A DNA stretch of 64,000 nucleotides from Paenarthrobacter aurescens TC1 (GCA_000014925.1 CP000474.1:3162001-3226000), one strand, 5' to 3'. Positions 1 to 9,115 are shown, counted from the stretch's first letter. Made by a program: numbers and translations. Notes: generated by a model not told the origin, from the sequence alone.

Positions 1-165
1 TGCCCGTCGCCGTCCATCGTGACCATGAACGTGTTCTGCAACCCACCATCGACCTGGACAACGACGTTGTACGTGACGTTGGGCACGGGCTTGTTCAGCT
101 CCACGGACCAGGCACCTCTGACTCCGGCGTAAGTGTTAGCTGAACTTAGCCGTCCACCCGTGACT
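1..165 (-). CDS. Partial gene of unknown function, C-terminal part off the left edge
   Basis: On the minus strand a frame with strongly GC-rich third positions runs off the left edge without a stop. It reads through residues such as GVRGAWSVELNKPVPNVTY and continues with alternating beta-like hydrophobic residues and a VQVDGG turn, which suggests an extracellular beta-sandwich (Ig-like) domain. No convincing start is seen: the only upstream ATG in frame is at 233, inside transposase-like sequence. Codon use becomes less typical above about position 140, so the 5' part may have been lost or replaced. The family is not recognised; the beta-sandwich idea is inference from residue pattern only. 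Confidence 0.45.
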
Positions 166-216
166 GGTGTCGTTCGTACTAGGCTCCGAAGAGCTTTTTG
201 CTGATCTTGGCGAAGA

Positions 217-359
217 TGCCGGAAGTGGGCCATCGGAAACGACGCTGATCCACTGGTGGCAGACCTTCGGGTTGCGACAAAGAGGACTGCAAAGGCCGCA
301 ACGTCGTCAAGCGCAAGTTCAACACCTTCAAGCAGTGGCAGGCTCGGACTGTGCAGTAG
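217..359 (+). pseudogene. Decayed transposase fragment (IS5/IS4-like C-terminal region)
   Basis: Plus-strand frame starting at 231 reads HRKRR, a TGA stop at 246-248, then STGGRP, DKEDCKGRNVV and FNTFKQW before a TAG at 357-359. This matches the order of motifs near the C-terminus of IS5-type transposases (RKRRGS-GGRP, YKGRNVVER-F-KQWRG). The glycine codon after RKRR has become TGA and the end of the protein is lost. No terminal inverted repeats or full transposase are visible, so it is a relic. It abuts the truncated frame on the left and may mark the event that damaged it. Confidence 0.6.
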
Positions 360-485
360 GACATTCCCCCCACTCACCAGCCGCAGCGGCACGGTCCGCA
401 GAGCCGATCGAGCATCCGGCTGCGAGCTCGAGGGGTCGGTCCCGACGACTAGTTTCGGCCATGGCGCCTGCCCTGATGGAGAAGC

Positions 486-1631
486 TCAGGCGGGCACTGA
501 CACCGTAGTCACCGGCATGGAGGAATCCGGCGCGAAGGAAACTCCACTGGGACTGATGCCGGCCATGATCAGCTGGGCACCAAGCGCAGCAACCATAGCC
601 CCGTTATCCGTGCACAGGCCCAGCGGCGGAACATGCAGCGTGATCCCGGCGGAGGCACAACGCTGCCCAGTCAACTCGCGGAGCCTCGAGTTCGCTGCCA
701 CACCCCCACCGAGCAGGACGTCCGTGATGCCGTGCTCTTTGCAAGCCAGGACTGCCTTCGAACTGATGACGTCCACCACGGCTTCCTGGAACGCTGCGGC
801 AATGTCTGCCACGGGGACTTCCTCGCCACGGGCTTCGAACTGCTCAACACACCGGGCCACCGCTGTTTTCAGGCCGCTGAAAGACCAGTCGTAGCGGTGC
901 GGCCCCTTCTCCTCCGCCGTACCCATGTACTTGGGCTGAGTGAGTCCGCGCGGGAAACGGATGGACTTGGGGTTTCCTTGGTGCGCCAGCTTGTCGATTG
1001 CAGGCCCACCCGGGTAGCCGAGACCAAGGATGCGGGCCACTTTGTCATAGGCTTCACCGGCGGCGTCGTCGATGGTTGACCCCAGGAGTTCCACGTCATC
1101 CGTGATGCTCCGGATGCGCAGGATTTCCGTGTGCCCACCCGATACCAGCAATGCCCCGAGGTTCTCCGGGAGCTTGCCTGCACCCAAGCCGGCGGCAGCA
1201 ACGGCGTCGTGCTTTCCTTCCGAAACCCGGTTGCCGTCCAGCAGTCCCACCCCAACGTGTGCCACCAAATGGTTGATCGCGTACAGCGGCTTGCCGGTGG
1301 CAACGGCCAGCGCCTTCGCGGCACAAACACCCACCATGAGCGCACCGGCCAGGCCCGGGCCGGACGTGACGGCTATGGCGTCGATGTCCTCCAAGGTGAC
1401 ACCGGCCTCTTGCAGTGACTCCTGCAAGGTGGGCACAAAGGCGTCCAAGTGCGCGCGCGAAGCGATCTCCGGGATGACCCCGCCAAAGCGGACATGCTCA
1501 TCCATTGACGAGGACACGGTGTTGGTCAACAGGGTGGTACCCCGCACGATTCCAACGCCGGTCTCGTCGCAGGATGACTCGATGCCAAGCACCAGCGGCT
1601 GCTTCTGCTGTTCCGGAAATGGCCGGCTCAC
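486..1631 (-). CDS. tsaD: tRNA N6-threonylcarbamoyladenosine transferase TsaD
   Basis: Transfers the threonylcarbamoyl group from TC-AMP to A37 of ANN-decoding tRNAs, acting with TsaB and TsaE in the cytoplasm. The 381-residue protein has the Kae1/TsaD ASKHA fold: an N-terminal GIESSCDET motif (about 16-24), the metal-binding H121-x3-H125 pair in INHLVAH, and the later SGGHTE and GGGVAAN nucleotide-binding motifs. ATG start overlaps the rimI stop by 4 bases. It is the last gene of the alr-tsaE-tsaB-rimI-tsaD run, the usual actinobacterial order. Confidence 0.97.
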   Translation of the reverse strand: MSRPFPEQQKQPLVLGIESSCDETGVGIVRGTTLLTNTVSSSMDEHVRFGGVIPEIASRAHLDAFVPTLQESLQEAGVTLEDIDAIAVTSGPGLAGALMVGVCAAKALAVATGKPLYAINHLVAHVGVGLLDGNRVSEGKHDAVAAAGLGAGKLPENLGALLVSGGHTEILRIRSITDDVELLGSTIDDAAGEAYDKVARILGLGYPGGPAIDKLAHQGNPKSIRFPRGLTQPKYMGTAEEKGPHRYDWSFSGLKTAVARCVEQFEARGEEVPVADIAAAFQEAVVDVISSKAVLACKEHGITDVLLGGGVAANSRLRELTGQRCASAGITLHVPPLGLCTDNGAMVAALGAQLIMAGISPSGVSFAPDSSMPVTTVSVPA

Positions 1632-2131
1632 GCTGTGGCTCCTTCTTGGGACTCATGTTTGTTCAGTTCAAGACGCATGATCAGGGCATCGGTACCGTCC
1701 CGGTAATAGCGGGGACGCACGTGGATCTGCTCGAAGCCGAAGCGCAAGTACAGTTGTTGGGCGCGGGGGTTATCCGCCCGGACTTCCAGCAGGACGTCTG
1801 CCGCACGGCGGCGCCGCGCTTCATCAATCAGTTCCGTCAGGATGGCCGAGCCGATTCCCTTGCCTTCGAGTTCAGGCACGACGGCGATCGTCTGGACGTC
1901 CGCGATCGGCTCGATGCACATCAATCCGGCGTAGGCCACGATCTCCCCTGCAACCTCGGCCACCACATAGCGCCGGGTCTCGGGCTGGGCCAACTCATCG
2001 AAGAACATCTGCAGGGGCCACGCGTCCACGGGGAACAACCGGCGCTCCAAGGCCTCCACCGCCGGGATGTCGGCCTCCGTCATGTCGCGCAAGGAAACCC
2101 CGGCGAGTTCCAGCTTGGGTGACAGTTTCAC
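1628..2131 (-). CDS. rimI: Ribosomal protein bS18-alanine N-acetyltransferase-like GNAT
   Basis: A 167-residue GNAT acetyltransferase whose family acetylates the N-terminus of ribosomal protein S18 or other proteins. The acetyl-CoA loop is visible in [15 protein letters not shown] and the C-terminal motif in [15 protein letters not shown] chose the GTG at 2131 because it follows a GGGAGGGG ribosome binding site and lies 13 bases after the tsaB stop; a longer frame upstream would overlap tsaB extensively and has no matching codon bias. Its place between tsaB and tsaD supports the RimI assignment, though the true substrate is unproven. Confidence 0.88.
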   Translation of the reverse strand: MKLSPKLELAGVSLRDMTEADIPAVEALERRLFPVDAWPLQMFFDELAQPETRRYVVAEVAGEIVAYAGLMCIEPIADVQTIAVVPELEGKGIGSAILTELIDEARRRRAADVLLEVRADNPRAQQLYLRFGFEQIHVRPRYYRDGTDALIMRLELNKHESQEGATA

Positions 2132-2144
2132 AGTGCCCCTCCCA

Positions 2145-2816
2145 TCACAACGCACGCTTCCTGGGTCCGGGCACTTGGGCGTCCGATTCGCGCAAGTACA
2201 GCGGAGTGGAGTCCAACAACGCCTGTCCGGCCGTGAGCTTGGCCAAAGCGAACTGGCCCAGCGACGCCGCATCCGGCTGCGTGGTGGCGAAATCTTCATC
2301 CGCTTTCAAGACATCGGAATACAAGCCTGCGCCTGCGCCGAACACCGGCAAGTCCGGAAGCTCGGAGGCGAAACCAACATGGGGGCCGTCCACAAGTTCC
2401 GGAAGCTGGCCGTCGTCCAATGTATAACGGGCCCAGTACACCTCTTTGCGCCGGGCATCCGTAGCAACAAGGAATTCGGGGGTGGCCGCCGTGGACTCCG
2501 CAACTTCCAACGCGATGGCATCCAGGCTCATCAGCCCGTACAAGGGCTTGTTCCACACGAAAGCGAGGGTGCGGGCGGTCGCAATGCCGGAGCGGAGTCC
2601 GGTGAAAGGGCCAGGTCCCACGCCGGTGACGATCGCGTCGATGTCCGCGCCCGTGACCCCCGCGCCAGCCAGAAGCTTCTGGATCCCGGGAGCGAGCACT
2701 TCGGCGTGGCTGCGGGTGTCCTCCGTGGCAAAGGATTCCACCACGCTTTCCATGGCATCGTCCGAAATCAGGGCCGCGCTGGCAACCGCTGAAGTATCAA
2801 TAGCCAGGATCAGCAT
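2145..2816 (-). CDS. tsaB: tRNA threonylcarbamoyladenosine biosynthesis protein TsaB
   Basis: Non-catalytic paralogue of TsaD that dimerises with it in the t6A synthase. The 223-residue protein begins with the ASKHA signature LILAIDTS and contains the conserved GVGPGPFTGLRSGIATA segment (about 66-82). The ATG at 2816 shares one base with the tsaE stop (TGATG), indicating translational coupling; an in-frame TTG lies one codon upstream. It has no H-x3-H metal site, as expected for TsaB rather than TsaD. Confidence 0.95.
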   Translation of the reverse strand: MLILAIDTSAVASAALISDDAMESVVESFATEDTRSHAEVLAPGIQKLLAGAGVTGADIDAIVTGVGPGPFTGLRSGIATARTLAFVWNKPLYGLMSLDAIALEVAESTAATPEFLVATDARRKEVYWARYTLDDGQLPELVDGPHVGFASELPDLPVFGAGAGLYSDVLKADEDFATTQPDAASLGQFALAKLTAGQALLDSTPLYLRESDAQVPGPRKRAL

Positions 2817-3394
2817 CAATTGCCTTCCACCAGGGCAGTAGTTTCAAGGAGTTGCGGCATTACGGCCCAACGGGGACCGAATCCCCGGAAAACGATAGTG
2901 CGGGGCTCGTCGTCGTCATCGGTATCGAAGTCCAACACGTCGCCGTCCGTTGCCGCTGCCGTGCTTTCCCCACCGACAGCTCTGAGCAGGTCAACCTCCA
3001 AACGGCTGTCCGAGAGGTGCTCCACACGGTCCCGGCCCCACTCCACAACGGTGACCGCTGTGTCCATGGTGTTCTCAAGATCGATGTCATCGATCTCCGC
3101 TGCCGAGTCCAACCGGTACGCGTCAACATGGACCAGGTCCGGACCACCCGGCCTGGGGCCATCGGCAAGATTGGGGTGGATCCTGACCAGCACGAACGTG
3201 GGCGAAATGATGCCGGCACGGACGCCCAGCCCCTCGCCGAGTCCCTGGGTGAACGTCGTCTTGCCTGCACCCAGTTCGCCGGTCAGGACCAGAAGATCCC
3301 CGGCCTCCAGCACCTCACCTAGAGCTGCTGCGAGCGCGTGCGTCTGTTCCGCCGTCGTGACCTTCAGCGTGCGCTCCCACTGTGGATTGCTCAC
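2816..3394 (-). CDS. tsaE: tRNA threonylcarbamoyladenosine biosynthesis ATPase TsaE
   Basis: P-loop ATPase that recycles the TsaB-TsaD complex. The 192-residue protein has Walker A GELGAGKTT at 39-47 followed by the family motif SPTFVLV. A region rich in Asp (DFDTDDDDEP) near the C-terminus is longer than in compact homologues and is probably a surface loop. I place the start at the GTG at 3394, which overlaps the alr stop (CTGTGA); the frame upstream lies entirely within alr and is a shadow. Confidence 0.94.
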   Translation of the reverse strand: MSNPQWERTLKVTTAEQTHALAAALGEVLEAGDLLVLTGELGAGKTTFTQGLGEGLGVRAGIISPTFVLVRIHPNLADGPRPGGPDLVHVDAYRLDSAAEIDDIDLENTMDTAVTVVEWGRDRVEHLSDSRLEVDLLRAVGGESTAAATDGDVLDFDTDDDDEPRTIVFRGFGPRWAVMPQLLETTALVEGN

Positions 3395-4644
3395 AGCGCT
3401 GCCGTTTCGGCTTGGCCGCTGACGACCGCCGGTGCGTGCGGCTGTGCGGGCATTTCGTTGACGTAGCTGCGAGGGACCCGGGGGCTGATGCGCGTCACGA
3501 TTTCGTAGTTGTTGGTTCCGGCGGCGGCCGCCCAATCATCCGCGGTGGGGCCGCCGTCGGCACCGTTGCCGAACATCACGGCCTCCGCGCCCTTGAGGCC
3601 TGCCGCCGCTTCAGGGGACAGCGGTCCCAAGTCGATGACCATCTGGTCCATGGCAATCCTGCCGACTACCGGGTAGTTGATGCCGTTCACCCGCACGGGG
3701 CCCCCGGTGGCAATCCTGGGGACGCCGTCAGCATAGCCCAGCGGCACCAGGCCCAGCGTGCTTTCCTCGATGGTCCGGTAGTTGAGTCCGTAGGAAACAC
3801 CCTGGCCTTCGGGCACCTTCTTGCAGTTGGACAGTAGTGTCCGGACGGTCATGGCGGGATGCAGGCCAAGTTCAGCAGACGTTGCACCGTCAAAGGGCGA
3901 CAATCCGTAAATGCCCAGGCCCACGCGGACCAGGTCGAAGTGGGAGTCCGGGCGGGACAGGGCTGCGGGCGTGTTGGCAATGTGCCGGACCTCGGTATCC
4001 ACGCCGGCGTCCTCCGCCATGGCAAGGGCTTCGCGGAAAACGGCCAGTTGCTCATCGGTTTCCGGGCGTTCCGGCTCGTCAGCAACTGCGAGGTGCGAGA
4101 AAACGCCCACCACCCGCAGGAGGCCTTGGTCCTGGTATTCCATGGCCTGGCCCAACAACTGGTCCCAATCGGCGATGGTGCACCCGTTGCGGCCCAGACC
4201 TGTGTCCACTTTGAGGTGCACACGCGCCGGGCGCTCCTGTTCCCGGGCTGCAGCCACCACGGCTTCCAGCTCCCAGCCGGAAATTCCGACGTCGATGCCG
4301 GCGGCGACTGCCGCTTGGAAGTTGCTTTCGCGGGTGTGCAACCAGGCGAGCAGCGGGGCTTCGACACCGGCGGCGCGCAAGGCGAGCGCTTCGGAAATGT
4401 GGGCGACGCCCAGCCAGGCAGCTCCGGCGTCGAGGGCTGCCCGGGCAACCTGTACAGCACCGTGGCCGTAAGCGTCTGCCTTCACCACGGCCATAACAGC
4501 GGCCGGGGAGGCAATACCGACGAACTGACGAACGTTGTGCCGCACGGCGTCGAGGTCGATCACGGCGGAGCGTTCCAGCACCGCTGACTTTGCTATGGAG
4601 GCCTTCGACCCGATACCGATATCTGCAGCTGCTTCGTAAGTCAC
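3391..4644 (-). CDS. alr: Alanine racemase
   Basis: PLP-dependent racemase making D-alanine for peptidoglycan. The 417-residue protein carries the PLP-lysine motif AVVKADAYGHG (K55) and the catalytic tyrosine in GVSYGLNY (Y285). The N-terminus is about 25 residues longer than minimal homologues. The GTG start at 4644 has no ribosome binding site; a TAGAAT hexamer ends exactly 7 bases upstream, pointing to a leaderless mRNA. First gene of the alr-tsaE-tsaB-rimI-tsaD operon. The tail after residue about 395 (QPHAPAVVSGQAETAAL) is low-complexity and unlike the family core. Confidence 0.96.
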   Translation of the reverse strand: MTYEAAADIGIGSKASIAKSAVLERSAVIDLDAVRHNVRQFVGIASPAAVMAVVKADAYGHGAVQVARAALDAGAAWLGVAHISEALALRAAGVEAPLLAWLHTRESNFQAAVAAGIDVGISGWELEAVVAAAREQERPARVHLKVDTGLGRNGCTIADWDQLLGQAMEYQDQGLLRVVGVFSHLAVADEPERPETDEQLAVFREALAMAEDAGVDTEVRHIANTPAALSRPDSHFDLVRVGLGIYGLSPFDGATSAELGLHPAMTVRTLLSNCKKVPEGQGVSYGLNYRTIEESTLGLVPLGYADGVPRIATGGPVRVNGINYPVVGRIAMDQMVIDLGPLSPEAAAGLKGAEAVMFGNGADGGPTADDWAAAAGTNNYEIVTRISPRVPRSYVNEMPAQPHAPAVVSGQAETAAL

Positions 4645-4651
4645 CCTAGAG

Positions 4652-4657
4652 ATTCTA
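4652..4657 (-). promoter_or_regulatory. Probable -10 of a leaderless alr promoter
   Basis: TAGAAT on the minus strand, separated by 7 bases from the GTG start of alr at 4644, which would put the transcription start at the first base of the gene. No convincing -35 hexamer is seen. The same TANNNT-N7-start spacing occurs before glmS, glmM, the PfkB kinase and the GNAT gene of this window. Confidence 0.5.
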
Positions 4658-4700
4658 GTGCTGTCAGTGAACTCGGGTTAACTGCGGGCACCCCGCGCCC

Positions 4701-5795
4701 CTACTGTGCGTCCGACAAATGCGCGATGGTGGCCCGGGCTCGTCGTTGGGCCTCCGCCGGGATGTCCTTCACGATCGGTTCCAAAAAGGCGAAGCGCCGC
4801 AACCATTGACTCGACTGACGTTCCTTCCGCGCGTTCGCCCGTTGCCACCAGTCGGCGATGTCGCCCCACCCCGGTGCTGCCAGTGAGCCACCAACTTCCT
4901 GGACCGCCAAGGAGGCGCAAAGGTTCGCGAACCGTAGCCTGTCCCCCAATCTCCAGCCTGCCAGGCATCCCACAATGAAGGCCGCCCCGAAACAGTCCCC
5001 CGCACCGGTGGGATCGGAAGCCGATACGGGCAGTGACGGCACCCATTCCTCTTCCCCGGTTTCCGAATCCACTGCCACCGCGCCTTGAGGGCCAAGAGTT
5101 ACCACGGCCACCGGGACGCGGTCAGCCAGCGAATACAACGCCGCCCACGGGTCAGCTTTTCCGGTGAACGCCATCGCTTCGGGAGCATTGGGCAGGAAGG
5201 CATGGAAGTTGGCCAGCTGGTCCAGCCGCCGCTCGGACCACTGCCCGGTGGGGTCCCAGCCCACCACGCCAAAGAGTTTGGTGCCTGCATCCTTCGCTGC
5301 GAGCATCCACGGTTCCATCTCCTCGCCTAAATCGGCGACGGCGGCGAGCGCCTTGGGTGGCTTCCCAATCAGTTCCGAGGAACTGATCGGGGCGGGGTGG
5401 CCGTGCGTGACCATGGACCTGTCCTGGTTGACGCACATGGATACCGTCACTGGTGAGTGCCAGCCGGGAACTCTTTGCGAGAGCGAGAGGTCAACGTGTT
5501 CCTGGCTTTCCAGGATCTGCCAGTTGTAATCGCCGTAGCCGTCGTCCCCGAAGGTTGCCGCGAGGTTGGTCCGCAAGCCCAGCCGGGAAGCGGCAATGGC
5601 CTGATTAGCAACACCTCCCGGGCAACTGCCCATGCCTTCGCTCCACACCTCCGTGCCGGGTTCGGGAGCGTGCGGAAGTCCGGTAAAAATGATGTCCTGG
5701 AAAACCGTTCCTGTCAGGAGGAGATCGCACTGGTGGTCCCCGTCCGACCGCACGGCAGCCAAGGGGTCGAATCGTCGCTGGGGCATAGCGTCCAT
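4701..5795 (-). CDS. PfkB-family carbohydrate kinase
   Basis: Ribokinase/PfkB-fold sugar kinase, substrate unknown. The 364-residue protein shows the substrate-site GGVANQAIA motif (60-68) and the ATP/anion-hole motif DPTGAGD (261-267) with catalytic Asp267. The ATG at 5795 is preferred over a much longer upstream extension because that extension would run through the divergent GH4 gene; a TAGTCT hexamer lies 7 bases upstream, consistent with a leaderless mRNA. It shares a 46-base divergent promoter region with the GH4 glycosidase, suggesting a joint role in sugar use. A C-terminal extension of about 50 residues beyond the fold (after 310) is Arg-rich. Confidence 0.88.
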   Translation of the reverse strand: MDAMPQRRFDPLAAVRSDGDHQCDLLLTGTVFQDIIFTGLPHAPEPGTEVWSEGMGSCPGGVANQAIAASRLGLRTNLAATFGDDGYGDYNWQILESQEHVDLSLSQRVPGWHSPVTVSMCVNQDRSMVTHGHPAPISSSELIGKPPKALAAVADLGEEMEPWMLAAKDAGTKLFGVVGWDPTGQWSERRLDQLANFHAFLPNAPEAMAFTGKADPWAALYSLADRVPVAVVTLGPQGAVAVDSETGEEEWVPSLPVSASDPTGAGDCFGAAFIVGCLAGWRLGDRLRFANLCASLAVQEVGGSLAAPGWGDIADWWQRANARKERQSSQWLRRFAFLEPIVKDIPAEAQRRARATIAHLSDAQ

Positions 5796-5841
5796 GCACG
5801 GCAGACTACGCTGCACGTGCTGGGCTGCATAGACTCGGATC
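5796..5841. promoter_or_regulatory. Divergent, apparently leaderless promoter pair
   Basis: Only 46 bases separate the starts of the PfkB kinase (ATG at 5795, minus) and the GH4 gene (ATG at 5842, plus). TAGTCT (5803-5808, minus) is 7 bases from the first ATG and TAGACT (5830-5835, plus) is 6 bases from the second. Neither start has a ribosome binding site. The -35 region of each promoter must therefore fall on the other gene's side of this interval, so the two may compete or share a regulator. Confidence 0.5.
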
Positions 5842-7215
5842 ATGCGGCTCATGATCGCCGGCGGCGGCGGATTCCGGGTTCCCCTTGTGTACCGCGCCTT
5901 GTGTGCGGGTCCCTTTGCCGGGCTGGTAGATGAACTCGTCCTCTTTGACGTGGACGGCTCACGGCTCGCTGCCATGGAGGCGGTACTCCGCGACATGCCC
6001 GCCGACGAAGGTTCCGCTCCCGCCGTCGTGGTTTCCACGGACCTCGGGCAGGCACTCACCGGGACGGACATGGTGTTCGCCGCGATCCGTCCGGGCGGCA
6101 CCGCCGGGCGGATCACGGACGAACAGATTCCCTTGGGGTTGGGGTTGCTGGGTCAGGAGACGACAGGCGCAGGAGGCATCTCGTACGCTCTCCGCTCCAT
6201 TCCCCACATGTTGGAACTCGCTGCGGCGATGCGTCGCCACTGCCCCGATGCGTGGCTCATCAACTTCACCAATCCGGCTGGCATGGTCACCGAAGCGCTG
6301 GTTCCCATCCTGGGGCGCCGGGTGATCGGCATCTGCGACTCGGCCGGTGGCCTGGTCCAGCGCGCTGCCCGCGCTGCCGGTGCGCCCCTCAACGAAGGAA
6401 CCCTCGACGGCGTGGGCTACTACGGCCTGAACCACCTCGGGTGGCTTTATCGGTTGGCGCCTGCTGGACGGGACCTGTTGCCCGGTCTGCTGTCCGACCG
6501 CGTTGCCCTGGAGACCATGGAGGAAGGGCGGTTGTTCGGGCAGCACACTCTGGAAAAACTCGGCTGCCTGCCCAACGAATACCTTTACTACTACTACCAA
6601 ACGGCACAGGCCACCGAAGCCATCGGACAGCAAAGCGAAACCCGTGGAACGTCTATCCACCAACAGCAAAATTCGCTGTACCCAAGCCTTCTTCAGGATC
6701 CGCATCCGTACCGGCTGTGGGATGCCGCCCGACGCTCCCGCGAGGAAGGCTACCTGGCCGAAGCCCGGACGCACGGGGAGCAACGCGACGAGTCTGATCT
6801 CGCAGGCGGCGGCTACGAACGCGTTGCCCTGTCCGTCATGCGGGCGCTGTCCGGCGGCGGGACCGCCCAGCTGATTCTCAACGTGCCCAACTCACCGGTG
6901 TCTGCTCCTGCGCCAGCGGCGGAGGTGGCCGTTCCCGGATTGCCGGCGGACGCCGTCGTCGAGGTTCCTTGCCAGGTAACGCCCGACGGCGCGTTGCCGC
7001 TTCCGCAGGAACGGCCGGACGGGCCGTTCCTCACCCTCATGCAGCACGTCAAGGAGGTGGAACGGCTAACCATCCGTGCGGTTGTTGCCGGCGATCGCGA
7101 GGCTGCCGTTCAAGCATTTGCCGCGCACCCGCTGGTGGGTTCAGTCCCCTTGGGCCGGCAACTGCTGGAGGGGTACGAGGCCGCTTTTCCTGAGTTAAGC
7201 CAGTTGTGGACCTAG
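5842..7215 (+). CDS. Glycoside hydrolase family 4 (6-phospho-beta-glucosidase-like)
   Basis: NAD+- and metal-dependent glycosidase of family GH4, 457 residues. Seen are an N-terminal nucleotide-binding glycine run (MIAGGGG), the QETTGAGG motif (105-112), NPAG, and the metal ligands Cys165 in GICDSA and His198 in GLNHLGW. The LicH/CelF branch of GH4 acts on 6-phospho-beta-glucosides; whether this one takes phosphorylated sugar is open because no PTS genes are nearby, but a PfkB kinase is transcribed divergently. Its stop overlaps the stop of the convergent GNAT gene within one CTAG. Confidence 0.88.
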   Translation: MRLMIAGGGGFRVPLVYRALCAGPFAGLVDELVLFDVDGSRLAAMEAVLRDMPADEGSAPAVVVSTDLGQALTGTDMVFAAIRPGGTAGRITDEQIPLGLGLLGQETTGAGGISYALRSIPHMLELAAAMRRHCPDAWLINFTNPAGMVTEALVPILGRRVIGICDSAGGLVQRAARAAGAPLNEGTLDGVGYYGLNHLGWLYRLAPAGRDLLPGLLSDRVALETMEEGRLFGQHTLEKLGCLPNEYLYYYYQTAQATEAIGQQSETRGTSIHQQQNSLYPSLLQDPHPYRLWDAARRSREEGYLAEARTHGEQRDESDLAGGGYERVALSVMRALSGGGTAQLILNVPNSPVSAPAPAAEVAVPGLPADAVVEVPCQVTPDGALPLPQERPDGPFLTLMQHVKEVERLTIRAVVAGDREAAVQAFAAHPLVGSVPLGRQLLEGYEAAFPELSQLWT

Positions 7216-7721
7216 AGCTTTCTGTACATGACGTGCAGGCCCACGTAGCCGATCTCCGGGTGGTCGAAGGCTTCAGGAACCGTGGCCAGGATCTTGAACC
7301 CCATGGATTGCCATAGCCACACCGCTCTTACATTGCTCTCCACCACGGCGTTGTACTGCATGGAATGGAACCCTGCGGCCTTGGCTTCGCTCAGCGAGTA
7401 GGCACACAATGCCCTGGCAATTCCCTGGCCCGAGTTGTTGGCCCCCACCATGTACCCGGCGTTGGCAACGTGGCTTCCGCCGCCCGCTTGGTTGGCGTGG
7501 AACTCCCCTGTTCCCAGGATCTCGCCTGTGTCCCGGTTCACCGCCACGAAGGTCTGGCCGGGAGCGTCCTTGATCCATTTGGTCCTGGCTGTTTCTTCGC
7601 TGGTATCGCGGTCCCAGGTAAAGGTCTCGCCCTCACGGATCACGGGCTCCAGGATGGACCAGATGCCTGCCCAGTCGTCAGGCGTTGCTTTGCGGATGTG
7701 GAAGGTTTGTTCTTGGCTCAC
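7212..7721 (-). CDS. GNAT-family N-acetyltransferase
   Basis: A 169-residue GNAT protein. The acetyl-CoA loop region reads VGANNSGQGIARAL, and the C-terminal half has ESNVRAVWLWQSMGFKI, typical of the fold. Substrate unknown; similar proteins are annotated as phosphinothricin- or amino-acid-type acetyltransferases. GTG at 7721 is chosen because TAGCGT lies 7 bases upstream (leaderless pattern) and the protein then begins just before the GNAT core (HIRKATPDDW). Another GTG lies three codons upstream. Convergent with the GH4 gene, the two stops sharing a CTAG palindrome. Confidence 0.85.
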   Translation of the reverse strand: MSQEQTFHIRKATPDDWAGIWSILEPVIREGETFTWDRDTSEETARTKWIKDAPGQTFVAVNRDTGEILGTGEFHANQAGGGSHVANAGYMVGANNSGQGIARALCAYSLSEAKAAGFHSMQYNAVVESNVRAVWLWQSMGFKILATVPEAFDHPEIGYVGLHVMYRKL

Positions 7722-7841
7722 AGCCGCCACGCTAGCAGCCTTGTCCACATAGCGGAGTTTGCCGGGATGGGAACTCGGGGGCAGGAGTAGTGTTTTCTGC
7801 AGGGCAAAGCTGATTTTTGTTGTGATCGTGAGGAGGACCGG

Positions 7842-9086
7842 GTGCCGTTGATCCGTCGTGTGGCGTTCCTGTCGTTGCACACCTCCCCCATGGAGCAGCC
7901 CGGCGCGGGTGATGCCGGGGGCATGAACGTCTACGTACGGGCGCTGGCCATGGCGCTTGCCGAGTCCGGCGTGGAGGTAGAGATCTTCACCCGTTCCACC
8001 AAAGCCGGCCAGCCCGCCGTCGAACACCCCGGACCGGGCGTTTGCGTCCATAACGTCATGGCAGGTCCGCGCCGCAAACTGCCCAAGGAAGAACTGCCGG
8101 AGCTCCTGCACCACATGGTGGAGGAAATCGACAGAATCCGCCTCCAACAGCTCCACGGCCGTTACGACGCCATCCATTCCCACTACTGGGTTTCCGGCGT
8201 CGCAGGGCTTGAACTGTCAGAGTTATGGGGCGTTCCGCTGGTCCACACCATGCACACCATGGCAAAGGTCAAAAACCTCGTCCTGGAGTCCGGGGAAAGG
8301 CCTGAGCCACGGCGCCGGGAAGAAGGCGAACAACGTATTGTGGACGGCGCTGCTCGGTTGGTGGCCAACACCCCCGCGGAGGCCGACGAACTGGTTTCCC
8401 ACTACGGGGCAGACCTTGACCGGATTGACGTTGCCCCGCCCGGGGTGGACCTGAAGGTGTTCACGCCGTCGTTTCGGCGGAAGTCCCGTTCCTTGCGAGG
8501 TGTCAGGCCGGACAGCTTCCATATCCTCTTTGCCGGCAGGATCCAGCGGCTCAAAGGCCCGCAGGTTTTTGTGAAGGCAGCCGGTATCCTTCGAAAACGC
8601 CGGCCGGACATCGATCTGGAAATGACAATCCTGGGTTCGCTCAGCGGCGCCAAGGACTTCAACCTCCAACACTTTATTGAAGACGCCGGACTGGCCGACG
8701 TCGTCACTCACCGGCCGCCTGTTGTGGCACCGGAGCTGGCCAGTTGGTTCCGGTCCGCAGACGTCGTGGTAATGCCGTCCTTCAGCGAATCCTTCGGTTT
8801 GGTGGCGTTGGAAGCACAGGCGTGCGGTACCCCCGTTGTGGCTACCAACGTTGGTGGTCTTTCCCGCGCCATCTCAGACGGACGAACGGGCATACTGGTG
8901 GACGGGCACCACCCCTCCGACTGGGCGGACGCCCTGGAAGACCTCTACGACGACGTCCAAACCCGGGAGGACATGGGCCGCCTGGCTGCCACCCACGCCG
9001 AGTCCTTTGGGTGGCAGCGCACAGCCGCCATCACCTTGGAAAGCTACCGGGAGGCCGTCAGCGGCCTGCTGGTTCCCAGGCGCTGA
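7842..9086 (+). CDS. mshA: D-inositol-3-phosphate glycosyltransferase MshA
   Basis: First committed enzyme of mycothiol synthesis: transfers GlcNAc from UDP-GlcNAc to 1L-myo-inositol-1-phosphate. The 414-residue GT4 (GT-B) protein has the N-terminal GDAGGMNVYV donor-loop motif, the HSHYW segment and the C-terminal E-x7-E signature in ESFGLVALEAQACGTPVV. GTG start at 7842 follows GTGAGGAGGA. It is monocistronic here; the substrate-supplying inositol-phosphate synthase lies about 2 kb downstream in the same window. Shorter than the mycobacterial enzyme, mainly at the ends. Confidence 0.95.
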   Translation: MPLIRRVAFLSLHTSPMEQPGAGDAGGMNVYVRALAMALAESGVEVEIFTRSTKAGQPAVEHPGPGVCVHNVMAGPRRKLPKEELPELLHHMVEEIDRIRLQQLHGRYDAIHSHYWVSGVAGLELSELWGVPLVHTMHTMAKVKNLVLESGERPEPRRREEGEQRIVDGAARLVANTPAEADELVSHYGADLDRIDVAPPGVDLKVFTPSFRRKSRSLRGVRPDSFHILFAGRIQRLKGPQVFVKAAGILRKRRPDIDLEMTILGSLSGAKDFNLQHFIEDAGLADVVTHRPPVVAPELASWFRSADVVVMPSFSESFGLVALEAQACGTPVVATNVGGLSRAISDGRTGILVDGHHPSDWADALEDLYDDVQTREDMGRLAATHAESFGWQRTAAITLESYREAVSGLLVPRR

Positions 9087-9115
9087 GTCTTCGCCAGGAT
9101 CCGCTCCAGGGCTGA

